Part shown: positions 1-12,139 of the stretch, in pieces
Layout: each line of letters starts with the position of its first letter
Numbering within the stretch: the first letter of the stretch is position 1
Assembly (NCBI RefSeq): GCF_037975245.1
Contig: NC_092561.1
Span: forward strand, 4,266,001-4,330,000
DNA from: Apostichopus japonicus
Taxonomy: Eukaryota > Echinodermata > Holothuroidea > Aspidochirotida > Stichopodidae
Direction of reading: 5' to 3'
DNA: 64,000 nucleotides
Position numbers and translations under genes: made by a program
The notes under the pieces: model-generated
What the model was told of the DNA's origin: nothing
Databases searched by the model: none
What the model saw: only the letters and a program-made list of their open reading frames with translations

Positions 1-967
1 GATTCATGTGTCTGATTGTTCTTATACACAGTACAGTAAGGTTGTCTGGAGCGTTTCTGATTGTTCTTATACGCAGTACAGTAAGGTTGGCTGGATTCAC
101 ATGTCTGACTGTTCTTGTACGCAGTACAGTAAGGTTGGCTGGATTCACATGTCTAACTGTTCTTGTACGCAGTACAGTTAGGTTGGCTGGATTCATGTGT
201 CTGATTGTTCTTACACGCAGTACAGTAAGGTTGGCTGGATTCATGTGTCTGATTGTTCTTATACGCAGTACAGTAAGGTTGGCTGGATTCATGTGTCTGA
301 TTGTTCTTATACGCAGTACAGTAAGGTTGGCTGGATTCATGTGTCTGATTGTTCTTATACGCAGTACAGTAAGGTTGGCTGGATTCATGTGTCTGATTGT
401 TCTTGTACGCAGTACAGTAAGGTTGGCTGGATTCATGTGTCTGATTGTTGTTGTACGCAGTACAGTAAGGTTGGCTGGATTCATGTGTCTGATTGTTCTT
501 ATACGCAGTACAGTAAGGTTGGCTGGATTCATGTGTCTGATTGTTCTTATACGCAGTACAGTAAGGTTTACTGGATTCAGGTGTCTGATTGTTCTTATAC
601 GCAATACAGTAAGGTTGGCTGGATTCATGTGTCTGATTGTTCTTATACGCTGTACAGTAAGGTTGGCTGGATTCACATGTCTGACTGTTCTTGTACGCAG
701 TACAGTAAGGTTGGCTGGATTCACATGTCTGATTGTTCTTGTACGCAGTACAGTAAGGTTGGCTGGATTCACATGTCTGACTGTTCTTGTACGCAGTACA
801 GTAAGGTTGGCTGGATTCATGTGTCTGATTGTTCTTATACGCTGTGCAGAATGTTTGGTTGGTTTCACGTGTCTGCGAATATTCTTATTCGCTGTACAGT
901 AAGGTCGGCTGGATTCACGTGTCTGGTTGTTCTTATACGCAGTGCAGTAAGGTTGGCTGGATTCACG
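1..967. repeat. 48-bp minisatellite, about 20 copies
   Basis: Near-identical 48-bp units run from the window edge to about 967, so the left boundary is not seen. The unit begins GATTCATGTGTCTGATTGTT and varies mainly at CATGTG/CACATG and at TATACG/TGTACG. Because 48 is divisible by three, two + strand frames stay open for almost 300 codons and translate to a 16-residue repeat. No splice context, start environment or codon-biased substitution supports translation, so I treat the frames as a by-product of the period. Confidence 0.9.
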
Positions 968-1861
968 AGATTAGGCAGGGAATTCTTGGCTATTTTTAGT
1001 CAATGGCAATATACAAAATATTCACCAGGAGGATTTCAGGATTTTAGGCACTCAAATCTTTAGAGACTTTGAAACTTGATTATATAAAAGTATTAACTGA
1101 CAATATTTCATATAATATTGGATAAGAGATAAACTAGCGCATATTTTAGTGAGCCTAATTTTTGTAAAAATGTAAAGGTACGTGAATTTGTTTTGTCGTC
1201 AAAGAAAACAAAACTGTGTGTGTAATTTGCTTGAGTTTATTTTATCGAATTCTAACTGGACAAGAAATGTTTGACGACACCGCGTGTTCTTAAAGTTAAT
1301 TCACACGTTATTTATGTCACAATTTCTGAGACAAAGTGAACAAGTGTTTGCTGAATTAAATGTAGAATATTGTTAAAAATGGAAAAATTATTTCAGTCTG
1401 GTGTTTAAGTTTTAACGTTTTATGAAATGGTAAAAGTGTAGAGCAATTTCAAACCATTTTCTATAATAGTTTATATATGGCCATAGTTAATGCTTACGGA
1501 AATCCGATGGGGGTTGAAATTCGAACTGCGAAGGGTTCCATAATGTCAAAAGTGATAATCCAAACTTCATAATACAAAAAAAGTGAGCTCTCCTTCCAAT
1601 CACATACAGCTTAAAGGCATTTTATACTCAGCAGCTTAGAGTAAGCTTAATGGATGTTGAGTGGTCTCAAATCAGACCAAATTAGGCTAATGGCCTCAAG
1701 ACTTCATAAGTTCAGAAAATAAAAATGTAACACTTGGTTGATAAATAGGTCACAAATGAATACTAATAAATATTCAAACGCTTTTTTTTCAATTTAAAAG
1801 TGTCTAGGACAAGATACGATGGCAATATATGAAAAACTGTCCACAGTAGCATGAACCTATA
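968..1861. other. AT-rich non-coding DNA, nothing recognised
   Basis: No long open frame, splice-flanked exon, terminal inverted repeat or tandem structure was found between the two minisatellites. The stretch is probably intronic to the synaptotagmin-type gene or lies 5' of it, but the upstream exons of that gene were not located. Confidence 0.4.
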
Positions 1862-2325
1862 AAACCAAATAGATCCTACAAAAAACCGACATATTCTACA
1901 AAATCGATAGATTCTACAAAACCGATAAATCCTACAAGAAACGATAGGTCCTACAAAAACCCAATAGATCCTACAAAAACCGTAAGATCCTACAAAACCG
2001 ATCAATCCTACAAAAAACGATAGGTCCTACAAAAAACGATAGGTCCTACAAAAAACGATGGATCCTACAAAAAACCAATAGATCCTACAAAACCGATAAA
2101 TCCTACAAAAACCAATAGATCCTACGGAAACCGATAGATTCTAAAAAACCGATAGTTCCTACAAAAACCGATAGATTCTTCAAAAACCGATAGTTCCTAC
2201 AAAACCGATAGATCCTTCAAAAACCGATACGGTAGGTCATACATAACTGACAGGTCCTACAAAAAATCGATAGATCCTACATAACCGACAGGTCCTACAA
2301 AAAATCGATTGATCCTACAAAAACT
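1862..2325. repeat. ~19-20 bp minisatellite
   Basis: About 23 degenerate units of the form GATCCTACAAAAACCGATA lie head to tail. Variation is in the length of the A run (3-6) and in GATCC/GATTC/GGTCC. The short - strand open frame across it simply reads the repeat and is not considered coding. Confidence 0.85.
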
Positions 2326-3861
2326 CATATATCACAGACAACAGACACCACGAGACTCAAAATTAATTGATCTGCCGATGATAATATTGATGAATTATAA
2401 AATGAATAAATCTACTATAACCGAATCGTGTAACATTAAACAGTTATAAGAAACTTTACATGTCAATCTGATGAAGGGGGAAGGGATATTGCCGTACCGG
2501 ACATGTCACCTCAATATTATGTTTCTGCGGTAATTCATGCACAATACAGGCGAGAGTGGTTACAGTATTTGGTTATATGGGAAAACAAACTAAGTGATAC
2601 TCGTATACAGCTGAAGACTTTGGACTGGTGTGAGAGGCTCTGGACGGAGGGTGTTTTAAATCTTCAAAGTGATGTGGACTCTTTAAGTTTTTGTAATATT
2701 TCTCACTAGGTAAACCCTACCCAGCAATGGTTTAGCTGACACGTTGGCCATTTATGGCATCTTCAATTTCCTTATCATGACCATGACGATATTTCGCTAT
2801 GAGAGCCTGAATTTCTCGTCGCTTGTAAACAAACCTCTTTACTGAGTAAATAATTTTCGGGCTCTGCTCATGGGAGGCCTAAAGTGGTCTTTAATTGCCT
2901 CAATTGACCCAATTTGTGCACCACAATTTCTTCTATATAGTTACTCTGACATCAAAGCCACGAAAACAGCTTTGATAACATATAACATAAAGAAATGTTC
3001 TACTGGTGTTTTTTGGCACTTTTTCTGAGAACACTTGGGCGGATTTACATATAATCTATATGGTGTACGCCACCTTCAGAGATTGTGGGGGAGGGGGGTG
3101 GGAGTATTAAGGGGCGGAGGACCGTGGGTGACTGCTGGTGTTTTGACCCGAGCGTGAAGAGGCGGAGACGGGGAATAATTGTATTCCTCCCTTTTCCCAA
3201 GGCTTTCTCAAACACGGATTGGCATTATGTCTAGTGCAGAGTAACAAAGGTAGTAAGAGGATAGTATAAAAGTACGCTATTTGCGTTGTCACATTGGGCT
3301 GCATACAAAACACATGTGAAACAATTCGTTGTATTGAAATGTGTATCAAATGTAAATATCTAAATTTTGAGAAAAAAATTGGAAACTGTTATCAGTTGTT
3401 TTTAACTTTGATGACATTTTAACTTGTGAGTCATTCCATTTATAAGACGGACAAGAATTCCTTCGACAGTAATTAGTAATTATGCCTTAATAACCCCCCC
3501 CCCCCCCTGCTCCCTCCCCACTTTATTATAAGTATATCTAAAATTTATATTAACAACAATAGAAAAATACAGTATAAAGGCGAATAGTACTAGTTCCCAA
3601 CATAAATCCAACAACTATGTGTCGTTGTGGTTGATAGACATGTCATTTCAATAATTCTTGATTTAACAAACATTTAATAGATTCAAAGTTCAATCTGTAG
3701 ATAAGTCGGACTTCCTGCTAAGTATGAGAAGTCATTCTCAAGATCACGTGACTTGAATATTGAACGTTAAAAAGTTATTATATTCATACAAGTTTGAACA
3801 TTCACACGCTTGGTATTCTGTATTAAAGTTGATGATTCATGTAATTTGCCTTTTTTTCCAG
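2326..3861. other. Non-coding DNA with a C homopolymer
   Basis: No supported gene. A 68-codon frame on + (2503-2709) and an 80-codon frame on - (3107-3349) have no family resemblance that I recognise and no clear splice borders. A run of about 14 C lies near 3495. The segment runs directly into the polypyrimidine tract and acceptor of the exon at 3862. Confidence 0.4.
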
Positions 3862-4033
3862 ATCCATATGTTAAGGTATCCCTTATGAGCCTCGGAAAGC
3901 GAATAAAGAAGAAGAAAACAGCAGTCAAGAAGAACACATTAAACCCCATATACAACGAAGCATTAGTGTTTGACGTCACGCCTGAAACAATGGACAGTGT
4001 TTGTTTCGTCATAGCAGTTGTGGATCATGATTG
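3862..4033 (+). CDS. Synaptotagmin-type C2B domain, penultimate coding exon
   Basis: Encodes the middle of a C2B domain, the second calcium/phospholipid-binding module of synaptotagmins, which are vesicle membrane proteins acting in regulated exocytosis. The exon is bounded by a polypyrimidine tract plus AG (3860-3861) and a consensus donor GTAAGT at 4034. Read in frame it gives DPYVKV, a polybasic strand with GKRIKKKKT, the block [17 protein letters not shown], and ends at VVDHDW. The Asp of DPYVK and the two Asp of DHD correspond to calcium-ligand positions of the family; these are retained. The exon enters in phase 1 and leaves in phase 2, which joins cleanly to the exon at 7299. Upstream exons (C2A, linker, transmembrane region) are not in the window. 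Which synaptotagmin paralogue this is cannot be fixed from this fragment. The C-terminal exon resembles the Syt3/6/9/10 group. Confidence 0.88.
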
Positions 4034-4229
4034 GTAAGTGTTCACTCATCTGATAAACAGATAACTTGTTCGCAACTACAGCGTTAATAAGCGAAACCAA
4101 AGTTAATTACCATTAATGTCTTTGAACTAGTTATTGTCTGGTAGAGCCTCGTACACATCACTGACACGGAACCTTCATTATTCTGTTAGTATATTATGAA
4201 AATAACAAACATTCTTTTCGTTGTATCAT

Positions 4230-4565
4230 GCGAAATCGGCCCTCTAATTCATCCCTGGGCTACACCCCATGACCTGTCCCCCTCAGCCCTCAATTCATCC
4301 CTGGGCTACATCCCCTGACCTGTCCCCCTCAAGCCCTCTAATTCATCATTGGGCTACACTGCCTGACCTCTCCCCATCAGCCTTCTAATTCATCCCTGAG
4401 CTACACCCCCTGACCGGTACCTCTCAGTCCTCTAATTCATCCCCGGGGCTGCACACCCTGACCTGTCGCCTATCCTCACCTGACCTGTCCCACTCTACTC
4501 AACTGATCTGTCCCCCTCTGCCCACCTGATCAGCCCCTCTCCTTATCTGACCCCCACCCCCCCCC
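4230..4565. repeat. ~48-bp C-rich minisatellite in the synaptotagmin intron
   Basis: About five to six degenerate units containing CTAATTCATCCCTGGGCTAC and CCCTGACCTGTCCCCCTCAG, decaying downstream into shorter CTGACCTGTCCC pieces and a run of C near 4560. It lies 200 bp into the last intron of the synaptotagmin-type gene. Confidence 0.8.
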
Positions 4566-5224
4566 CCCCATCCTCAGACCTGTGTCCATCATGATGAAGC
4601 TTACAGCCAATATGTTGAAATAGTTCACATTCGATAAACTGTTTTGTACAGTTCAATTGCATGTTGATTGGGTAACAACGTCATTGGCATATGTGTCATC
4701 ACCTTTAATTGGGTTGCGATTTGTGAAGGGGCAACCTACTATTAAAATTAAATCTGTAAGGAACGAGCCACGTTCAAATGTTATGTTTTTATCAAAAATT
4801 AAATTGCATGGACGTGGTTTAGTTTAATTGCCTGTCTTAGGTAGATGGTCCGTATGTCATGAACGGCTTTCAAGAAATCTCTTTAGGTTTAATTTTGAGT
4901 CAGGATTTCGACAATATTAATTCTTTCCCAGTTTTGCTCATCTACTACTTGGTACGAACTCACTGAATCGTTCAATGGTTTCCACATATTATTCAGTGTA
5001 ATGATGACGAAAGCAGACGTCATAATGAAGATATACTTTGAAAACCTTGTATCCATTACATAGCTGTAAACGTTGGCATTTTGCGGTGTGTACCTCTAAA
5101 AACATTCAGTGCATTCCGTCTATATAGCTCTATAGAGGTTCCAAGCAATCTTGGACTTGTATGACTAATTAATAATTAAATATATTTCCTTGTAGGATTA
5201 TTTTATTGAAAATTGTTCACAGTC
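4566..5224. other. Intron sequence, nothing recognised
   Basis: AT-rich intronic DNA between two minisatellites in the last synaptotagmin intron. No exon with both splice sites was identified. Confidence 0.4.
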
Positions 5225-6320
5225 TTTAGAAGACTTGTGCAGTCCTGTGTAGTCTTGTGCAGCCTTGTGTATTCTTCATCAGTCTTCAGCAGTCTTGTGT
5301 AGTCTTGTGCAGCCTTGTGTATTCTTTATCAGTCTTTGGCAGTCTTTGGAAGAATTTGGCAGTCTTGTGTAGTATTGTGCAGCCTTGTATATTCTTCAGC
5401 AGTCTTTGGCAGTTTTTAGAAGTCTTTGGCAGTCTTGTGCAGTATTGTGCAGCCTTGTGCATTCTTCATCAGTCTTTGGCAGTCTTTAGAAAAATTTGGC
5501 AGTTTTGTGTAATATTGTGCAGCCTTGTATATTCTTCAGCAGTCTTTGGCAGTTTTTAGAAGTCTTTGGCAGTCTTGTGCAGTATTGTGCAGCCTTGTGC
5601 ATTCTTCATCAGTCTTTGGCAGTCTTTAGAAGAATTTGGCAGTCTTGTGTAGTATTGTGCAGCCTTGTGTATTCTTCGTCAGTCTTTGGCAGTCTTTAGA
5701 AGAATTTGGCAGTCTTGTGTAGTATTGTGCAGCCTTGTGTATTCTTCGTCAGTCTTTGGCAGTCTTTAGAAGAATTTGGCAGTCTTGTGTAGTATTGTGC
5801 AGCCTTGTGTATTCTTCGTCAGTCTTTGGCAGTCTTTAGAAGAATTTGGCAGTCTTGTGTAGTCCTGTGCAGCCTTGTGTATTCTTCATCAGTCTATGGC
5901 AGTCTTTGGCAATCTTTGGTAGTCTTGTACAGCCTTTTGTATTCTTTAGCAGTCTATGGCAGTCTTTTGGCGATCTTTTGTAGTCTTGTGCAGTCTTGTG
6001 TAGTCTTCAGCAGTTTTTGGCAATCTTGTGTAGTCTTGTGCAGCCTTGTGTATTCTCCAGCAGTCTTTGGCAATCTTGTGTAGTCTTGTGCAGCCTTGTG
6101 TATTCTTCATCAGTCTATGGCAGTCTTTGGCAATCTTTGGTAGTCTTGTACAGCCTTTTGTATTCTTTAGCAGTCTATGGCAGTCTTTTGGCGATCTTTT
6201 GTAGTCTTGTGCAGTCTAGTGTAGTCTTCCTCAGTCTTTGGCAATCTTGTGTAGTCTTGTGCAGTCTTCTGTAGTCTTCTGCAGTTTTTGGCATTCTTCA
6301 GCAGTCGTTGACAGCTTCTG
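5225..6320. repeat. Minisatellite of 10-mers organised in 70-bp higher-order units
   Basis: The base unit is a 10-mer such as AGTCTTTGGC, AGTCTTGTGT or AGCCTTGTGT. Seven of them form a 70-bp higher-order unit that is almost perfect from about 5600 to 5880. Upstream copies group as 140-bp pairs, and downstream a longer block restarts about 221 bp later (5889 and 6110). Several ~90-codon frames cross it because 70 x 3 brings the frame back; they are not regarded as genes. Confidence 0.9.
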
Positions 6321-7298
6321 ACAGTCCTTGACTGTATTCACATGTCATCAATACGTAGAAAACTAAGGTTGGGATAATGTTGTACTCAAGGTAATAAGGC
6401 AATGCTATAGTGTAAGCTGCGCTCAGTTCTTGTCTATCTATGTATTATAGGATAACCATAAACTGAAATATCTCGCTTGGTTGCATGCTAGTGAAGCGAT
6501 TTATCTTCAAGGACACATTTCTGTTGGTTATTACTCATCCCTGCATATATTTACGTACTAATATTTAGAGAGGGTATAGAAGAGTCAAGAAACGGCTGAC
6601 AAAATTAGCATATTCAAACTGATTAAAGCGATTACTGATTTCTGGATCTAGCATTAAATGATTAATGAAGGATATCAATGATGGAAAGAATACATAAGTT
6701 GTAGACTTGAGATGAAATATACATGCATTTACTATTATGGATAAAAAATGAAGACATGTTTTGATGGAATGGAAGCAGATTCTTTAATCGAAAATAATTT
6801 GGAGCAGGCAGGGGAAAACCCTTATAAATAACGATTTTCTTACCAGTACATTTGTCTTGAAGTAAATTGTTCCTTGTTTACAGATGTTTATAACTTCTAA
6901 ATTATGTTTTCCTAGCTGGCAATGTACTCTTATGCCAAGGCCCCTCTAAACTGTCCTTGTCATTTGCAACAATATTATCATTTTGCTTTGATGTTTATAT
7001 TTCAAAGAAAACTAACCCTTTCTATTCTCAATCGATCATATCATTGTCAGTAGCTTCACGAAAAACATATTTAACATTTAAAACAAACGTCTCATCCGCC
7101 ACTACCCCCACACCCTCCCCTTCCACACCCTCCCATTCCACACCCTCCCCTTCCACACCCTCCACTGTCCGAAACATAAAACGTTTAGAGCGCCGTAGAA
7201 TAATCCATCTTTATATCCCGATCCGTCCCTTAACATGAACCAGTTTATTATTATTATATGTCAGTGATTTTCATTTTCTTTACACCTTCTCCTTAAAG
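6321..7298. other. Intron sequence with a short CACCCTCCCCTTC repeat
   Basis: The 3' part of the last synaptotagmin intron. A CCCTCCC(C/A)TTCCACA repeat of about four units lies at 7108-7165. The polypyrimidine tract before 7297 is good. No further exon was seen. Confidence 0.45.
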
Positions 7299-7509
7299 GG
7301 TTGGTCACAGTGAGCTGATAGGGGTATGTGAGACCGGATCATTCTGTGTTGGACAAGGCAAAGAACACTGGGAAGAAATGTTGGCTAATCCGCGCACACC
7401 AATCGCACACTGGTACCAGCTTCAGGAATCAGCGCCTTCATTCTCAGCGGCCGTGGTAGCAGGTGGCTTGAAGAATTGCATGGGGAATTCTCAACAATCA
7501 AATGAATAA
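7299..7509 (+). CDS. Synaptotagmin-type terminal coding exon (C2B end and C-terminus)
   Basis: Completes the C2B domain begun at 3862. The acceptor AG at 7297-7298 follows a CT-rich stretch. The first base completes the Trp codon split by the intron, and 69 codons follow to TAA at 7507-7509. The product continues VGHSELIGVCETG, then GKEHWEEMLANPRTPIAHWY, closely matching the synaptotagmin consensus of a GHNE-IGVCRTG strand followed by HWNEML--KPI-HWH-L. The fifth calcium-ligand position is Glu (in GHSE) rather than the Asp of Syt1. The terminal WHxL motif is here WYQL. A ~28-residue Ser/Ala/Gly-rich tail follows and is not family-typical. The joined exons carry one uninterrupted frame, so the gene looks intact at its 3' end. 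Confidence 0.88.
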
Positions 7510-7692
7510 ATCAGTTAGAAGCTGTTTAATTGACCTTTATGCTATGAAACACCGTTTGTGTCGTATCTGGCAGAAGTTCTTCCGGTAGCTACTGGTTTTT
7601 CGGTTTATATAACAGCACGATTAGTAGGTTGAACATTAAACTATTGAGAAACCATTTAAGCCACATGAACTTGATGTAATATATTAAAAGAC

Positions 7693-7698
7693 AATAAA
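7693..7698 (+). terminator. Candidate polyadenylation signal of the synaptotagmin-type gene
   Basis: AATAAA lies 184 bp after the stop codon and before the 10-bp minisatellite. Another AATAAA overlaps the stop codon itself (7504-7510 area) but is too close to be the likely signal. No transcript evidence is available. Confidence 0.4.
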
Positions 7699-7823
7699 GC
7701 TCTCGTTGTTGCAAGGAACCGTAATTGGTGATCAGTGGGGGACTTTGGATATTGATGATATGAAATTAATCATGACTACCTATGGAGTACAATTAAACTG
7801 GAGTCTATTTCCAACACATAAAC

Positions 7824-8019
7824 ATGATCCAACATGATCCAACATGATCCAACATGAGACAACATGAGACAACATGATCCAACATGGGACAACATGATAC
7901 AACATGAGACAACATGAGACAACATGATCCAACATGATCCAACATGAGACAACATGATCCAACATGAGACAACATGAGACAACATGAGAAAACATGAGAC
8001 AACATGAGACAACATGATC
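7824..8019. repeat. 10-bp minisatellite (AACATGATCC / AACATGAGAC)
   Basis: About 20 head-to-tail 10-mers of two main variants, AACATGATCC and AACATGAGAC, in an irregular order. Three - strand frames of 66-79 codons read the repeat and are not genes. Confidence 0.92.
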
Positions 8020-9574
8020 TTACACTATCCTACATCGCGTCATCACATCACGCCAAATACCATAACCAACCAGTCTACATAATTTAATTAATTTAATTTG
8101 ACTTGAATATAATTAATTTAGTTTGATTTGAATATAATTAATTCAGTTTGATTTTAATATGTACTCTGCAAAGATGATTACGAAATTTTTAAATCGGCGA
8201 TACAAACCTGTGTCATTTTATGATAAAAACCAAACGAATAATTCATGCTAGCGTAACGAGTCTGAAATATGAACGTTAAAATGTAGGATTAAAAAAAATA
8301 CCAGTTTTAATTTGCAGAATGAAAGGGAAGACTAGCTTACTACAGTATAAGCAATGTATAGACACAACTAGTCTATTATCTTTGGGATTAGTCATGTTTC
8401 CTGTTTGACTGTTGAAAATGCATCCATTTTACAAATTAAACTGAACAAAACTATTACAAAGGGGTACCACTGATTCAACCATATCATTGCGACGTGGTCT
8501 TATTATATTTGTTTTGTTCTAAGTTATGTTGATGGTGAGAAAAATACTCTTTGTTCTTTGTTGGGTTTGATGGACCGTAGAAGAAGAAGAAGAAGAAGGG
8601 GGGGGGTGTACATTATTTTACCAGCCAGTAGCTAGGTTTGAATGAACTTTAAAGTTATGTACTTATACTACAACATTAAAAAAGTTTCCTTTCGTAAAGT
8701 ATGGATACGTTAATTTTCACTCAAAAACAAGACAAATTCAGCAAAAATCTTTGCTTAGGATGTTGAAGTTGCGTTAAAGCTACCAGTATAAAACAGAATT
8801 CCGAATGGTGTTATTCATCGTCACTTTAGCATAGTCTCTGTATATTATGTGAATGGAAAGGAAGATAATGAAAGCACTGTATATATATCTATACATATAT
8901 ATACTGTAGGCGTGCACAGAGATGTGAGTTCCTATTGTTCAGTGTCTTAATGGGTACACTTAATGGCTGTTCTAGTGCATTACTCTAGTATTGTTCATTT
9001 ATACGTCTTTTTATACGCTTTTTTTGGATATCATGTGGTGACATCTCAACTAACTATGTCTGAAAATATACGTTAGTCGTCCATTTATTGTTTATTTTTT
9101 TTGGCAATCTGAGTAAATATGCAGTTCTATATATGTTTGTACGTTTTATACTTTCGTAGGTAATTTGTACTTTAGATCAACATTCTTCTAGTTTCTGAAT
9201 TTGGTTTTACACAGTTTAATTGCATCTTAAAATCTCACCATTTTCAAGCATTACCACTAAACTTGTTTCATACATTTTGTAATTTTCTAGCTTGAGTAGT
9301 AACTATAGTTGTAAGCTTCTTACCGGTTTCTCTAATTAGTGAATCAAACATGTTAATTTCCTAATTGTCTTTTGACCTAATTAATGACCTTCAGCCACAG
9401 ATGAAGTGCATTATATATGATGTTTTTAACATAAAGCAAAAGAATAAAACACTTTAATGACATAGTTATGACGCGACCTCCTCCAGTTTGATCTCGCCAG
9501 TAACACAACGTTTCCAAACTCGTGTCAACCACACGATGACAATACATTAACACGTTTAGTTTTGTGCTTATACT
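8020..9574. other. AT-rich intergenic DNA, no gene recognised
   Basis: Contains a short ATTTAATT-rich stretch (8080-8160, about three related ~37-bp units), an AGA/G-rich tract (8578-8610) and a TATA-rich stretch near 8880-8905. No supported exon. The 76-codon - strand frame at 9377-9607 has no recognisable similarity. Confidence 0.4.
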
Positions 9575-10345
9575 CTCTATTACCACAGGATGACTATATG
9601 ATAACACTCTAGGCGTTGTGTAACCACGAGATGAACATATGTAACACTTTAAGCTTTCGCTTACTCTTTAGTACCACAATATGGCTATGATAACATTGTA
9701 GGCGTTGTGTTACCACAAGATGAATATATGTAACACTTTAAGCTTGTGCTTACTCCTGATTACCACACGATGACTATATATGATAACACTCTAGGCTTTG
9801 CGTAACCACAAGATGAATATATGTAACACTTTAAGTTTGTGCTTACTCTTTAGTACCACAATATAGCTATGTTAACACTTACTTTTAGGCTCACTCTTAA
9901 GTACCACACGATCACTATATGGTAAATCCGTAAGCTTTGCGATAACACTTGGGTGCCACATAGACAAATATATGTAATGCTTTAAGCTTTGTGCTATAAC
10001 AAGAGGACGACCATGGTAACACTTAAAGTGGAGTATGGTAATACTTTAAGCTTTTAGCTAACTCGTGAATATAACAAGTGGAGTATGGCAACACTTTAAG
10101 CTTTTAGCTAACTCGTGAATATAACAAGTTGACCATGGTAACACTTAAAGCTTTGTGAATATAACACGAGGACCATGGTAACACTTAAAGCTTTGTGAGT
10201 ATAACAAGAGGACCATGGTAACACTTAAAGCTTTGTGAGTATAACAAGAGGACCATGGTAACACTTAAAGCTTTGTGAATATAACAAGAGGACCATGGTA
10301 ACACTTAAAGCTTTGTGCTAACTCGTGAATATAACACGAGGACCG
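9575..10345. repeat. Degenerate ~91-bp tandem family grading into a 40-bp minisatellite
   Basis: From 9575 related segments containing GATAACACTCTAGGCGTTGT and TATGTAACACTTTAAGCTT recur roughly every 91 bp. From about 10060 a shortened 40-bp unit (GACCATGGTAACACTTAAAG plus CTTTGTGAGTATAACAAGAG) takes over and is nearly perfect to 10345. Both share the core TAACACTT(T)AAGCTT, so the 40-bp array looks like a sub-unit amplified from the longer one. Confidence 0.75.
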
Positions 10346-12139
10346 TGGTAGCATTGCAACAGGGTTTTTTGTCTTGGTATTCTTTTCAAATATTTAAAAA
10401 TAGCCTCATAAAAAGGATTTTTTATTTTTACATGTGTCCTCGTGATATCATATGGGAAGATACGTTAAGGTATTCCCAATTATATCTTCTATAACTAAAA
10501 TGTACCACTGTTTATCGAAGTTTTTCTTCTGATTAATGTAAATGACGTTTTTGGCTAAAATGTCAATAAAGAATATTTTTGTAAAAAAATAAGAAATTTA
10601 TCTGATTTTGCTACATGTTAAGAGAGGTATTCTTTGATCAACAATGACGATGTTCCTTCTGGGCTAATCGAGATTAAGTTTTTAATTGTTGTTAGAATCT
10701 TAGCAGTCAGGCGGAGACGTTATTATGTACTGTCATATTCTTACCGAACATATTTTTTTAGGTCTCTATAAATTATCCATTGATCAGTTCCTGAAACCGC
10801 ATTACAATTTCACACATCAATGCTGAAGTAGGGAATATTACCTTCCTTTGACTGGATTTGATTTATAAAGCACGCCACCTATTGTTCGATAAGCTTATGA
10901 ACGATAGTTTGTCTACGTCGTAATCCCGTGCTAATCCCGCGATAATCCCGCATTAACCACATTAAAACAGGAGATTGTTCATCCATATTGCAAGAACCCA
11001 AAGATGGCACGAAGTCAGAACTAATGCATATTGCCTTCATATGGTGTTGATGAGTTGGTGTAAGATTAACATATGGTGTTGATGACTTGGTGTAAGATTA
11101 AACTATATATGGTGTTGATGACTTAGTGTAAGATGAACCTATAGTTGGAGATTGCAGAAGTCTTTTGGAAACAGAAAGATCGACTTTATTATTCTATGGT
11201 TGTAATTTGGGTTCAGGTTATTCGTAATGCGAATGGGAGTATACCAACTGTTGAACGTACAAGCATGACTGAAGTGTACCCAAACAACTGACGAAAGAGG
11301 CGATCGGGTGGCTAAAGACCCGTGACGACGGGGTCAATGGAGGGGGGGGGGTCGAATATCGGAAAAAGAGACCCCGGAGAACTTGCACCCGATGGTCGAC
11401 GCCTCGGCCGTTCAATGACCATGTACTCGCCCTGTGTGATACCTTCTCGTAAATGACATAATTTGGCCCTTGTCAAGACCTTAACAGTTCAATGTATATC
11501 ATAAAAAACCATTGGGACAACTTAGACCTAATCTTAAAAATAAGAAAAATCGTATAGATTTTTCGAATTTGCTTAAGTCATTATACAGAAGAAAGAAGAG
11601 TAGGTACATAAACCTTTAACAGTTTATCGGATCGCTAAACGCCAACCTCGTGAAACGAATTTGTCAAGAAATGTGTTTCATATTGATATGTAGTAAACAA
11701 AAGATGCTCACATTTTGTTCAAATAGTCACTGTGATGACTCTGATAAGATAAATATGATCTAGTAACATCCTATCGTCAGATTTATGTAAATATTAAAGA
11801 AAACGTTGTACATAAAGATATGATTATAACACCATCTGCACCGCTAGCTGATTAGTCAAAATAAAACTGATAAAAAACATAAGCGTTCGTTCATTCTTGT
11901 ACTTTTTCATTCTTATTATTCATTTCATTCAAATTGCCTGTTATAGATATTGGAATGGAGTAACTGCATCTGAATTCAGCAGCATTTAGAAGTTGACATA
12001 TTTTCAAACAAACTGACAGCTTTCTGCATCTTTCATATGAAATGACGTAATCATGACGTTGGCATCTCATCTGTTTGTTCCTATTCATAGTTTAGTCTTG
12101 CGGTTTCTTGTAAAATAATTGAACTCCTGTATTAAGGTT
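10346..12139. other. Intergenic DNA, no gene recognised
   Basis: The only structure seen is a triplicated ~34-bp unit (ATATGGTGTTGATGACTTGG) at about 11039-11135 and a G homopolymer near 11341-11351. Small open frames on - at 11218 and 11891 are unsupported. Confidence 0.4.

Noticed and set aside
5257-6274. Four + strand frames of 67-100 codons
   Set aside because: Translations of the 10/70-bp minisatellite in successive frames.
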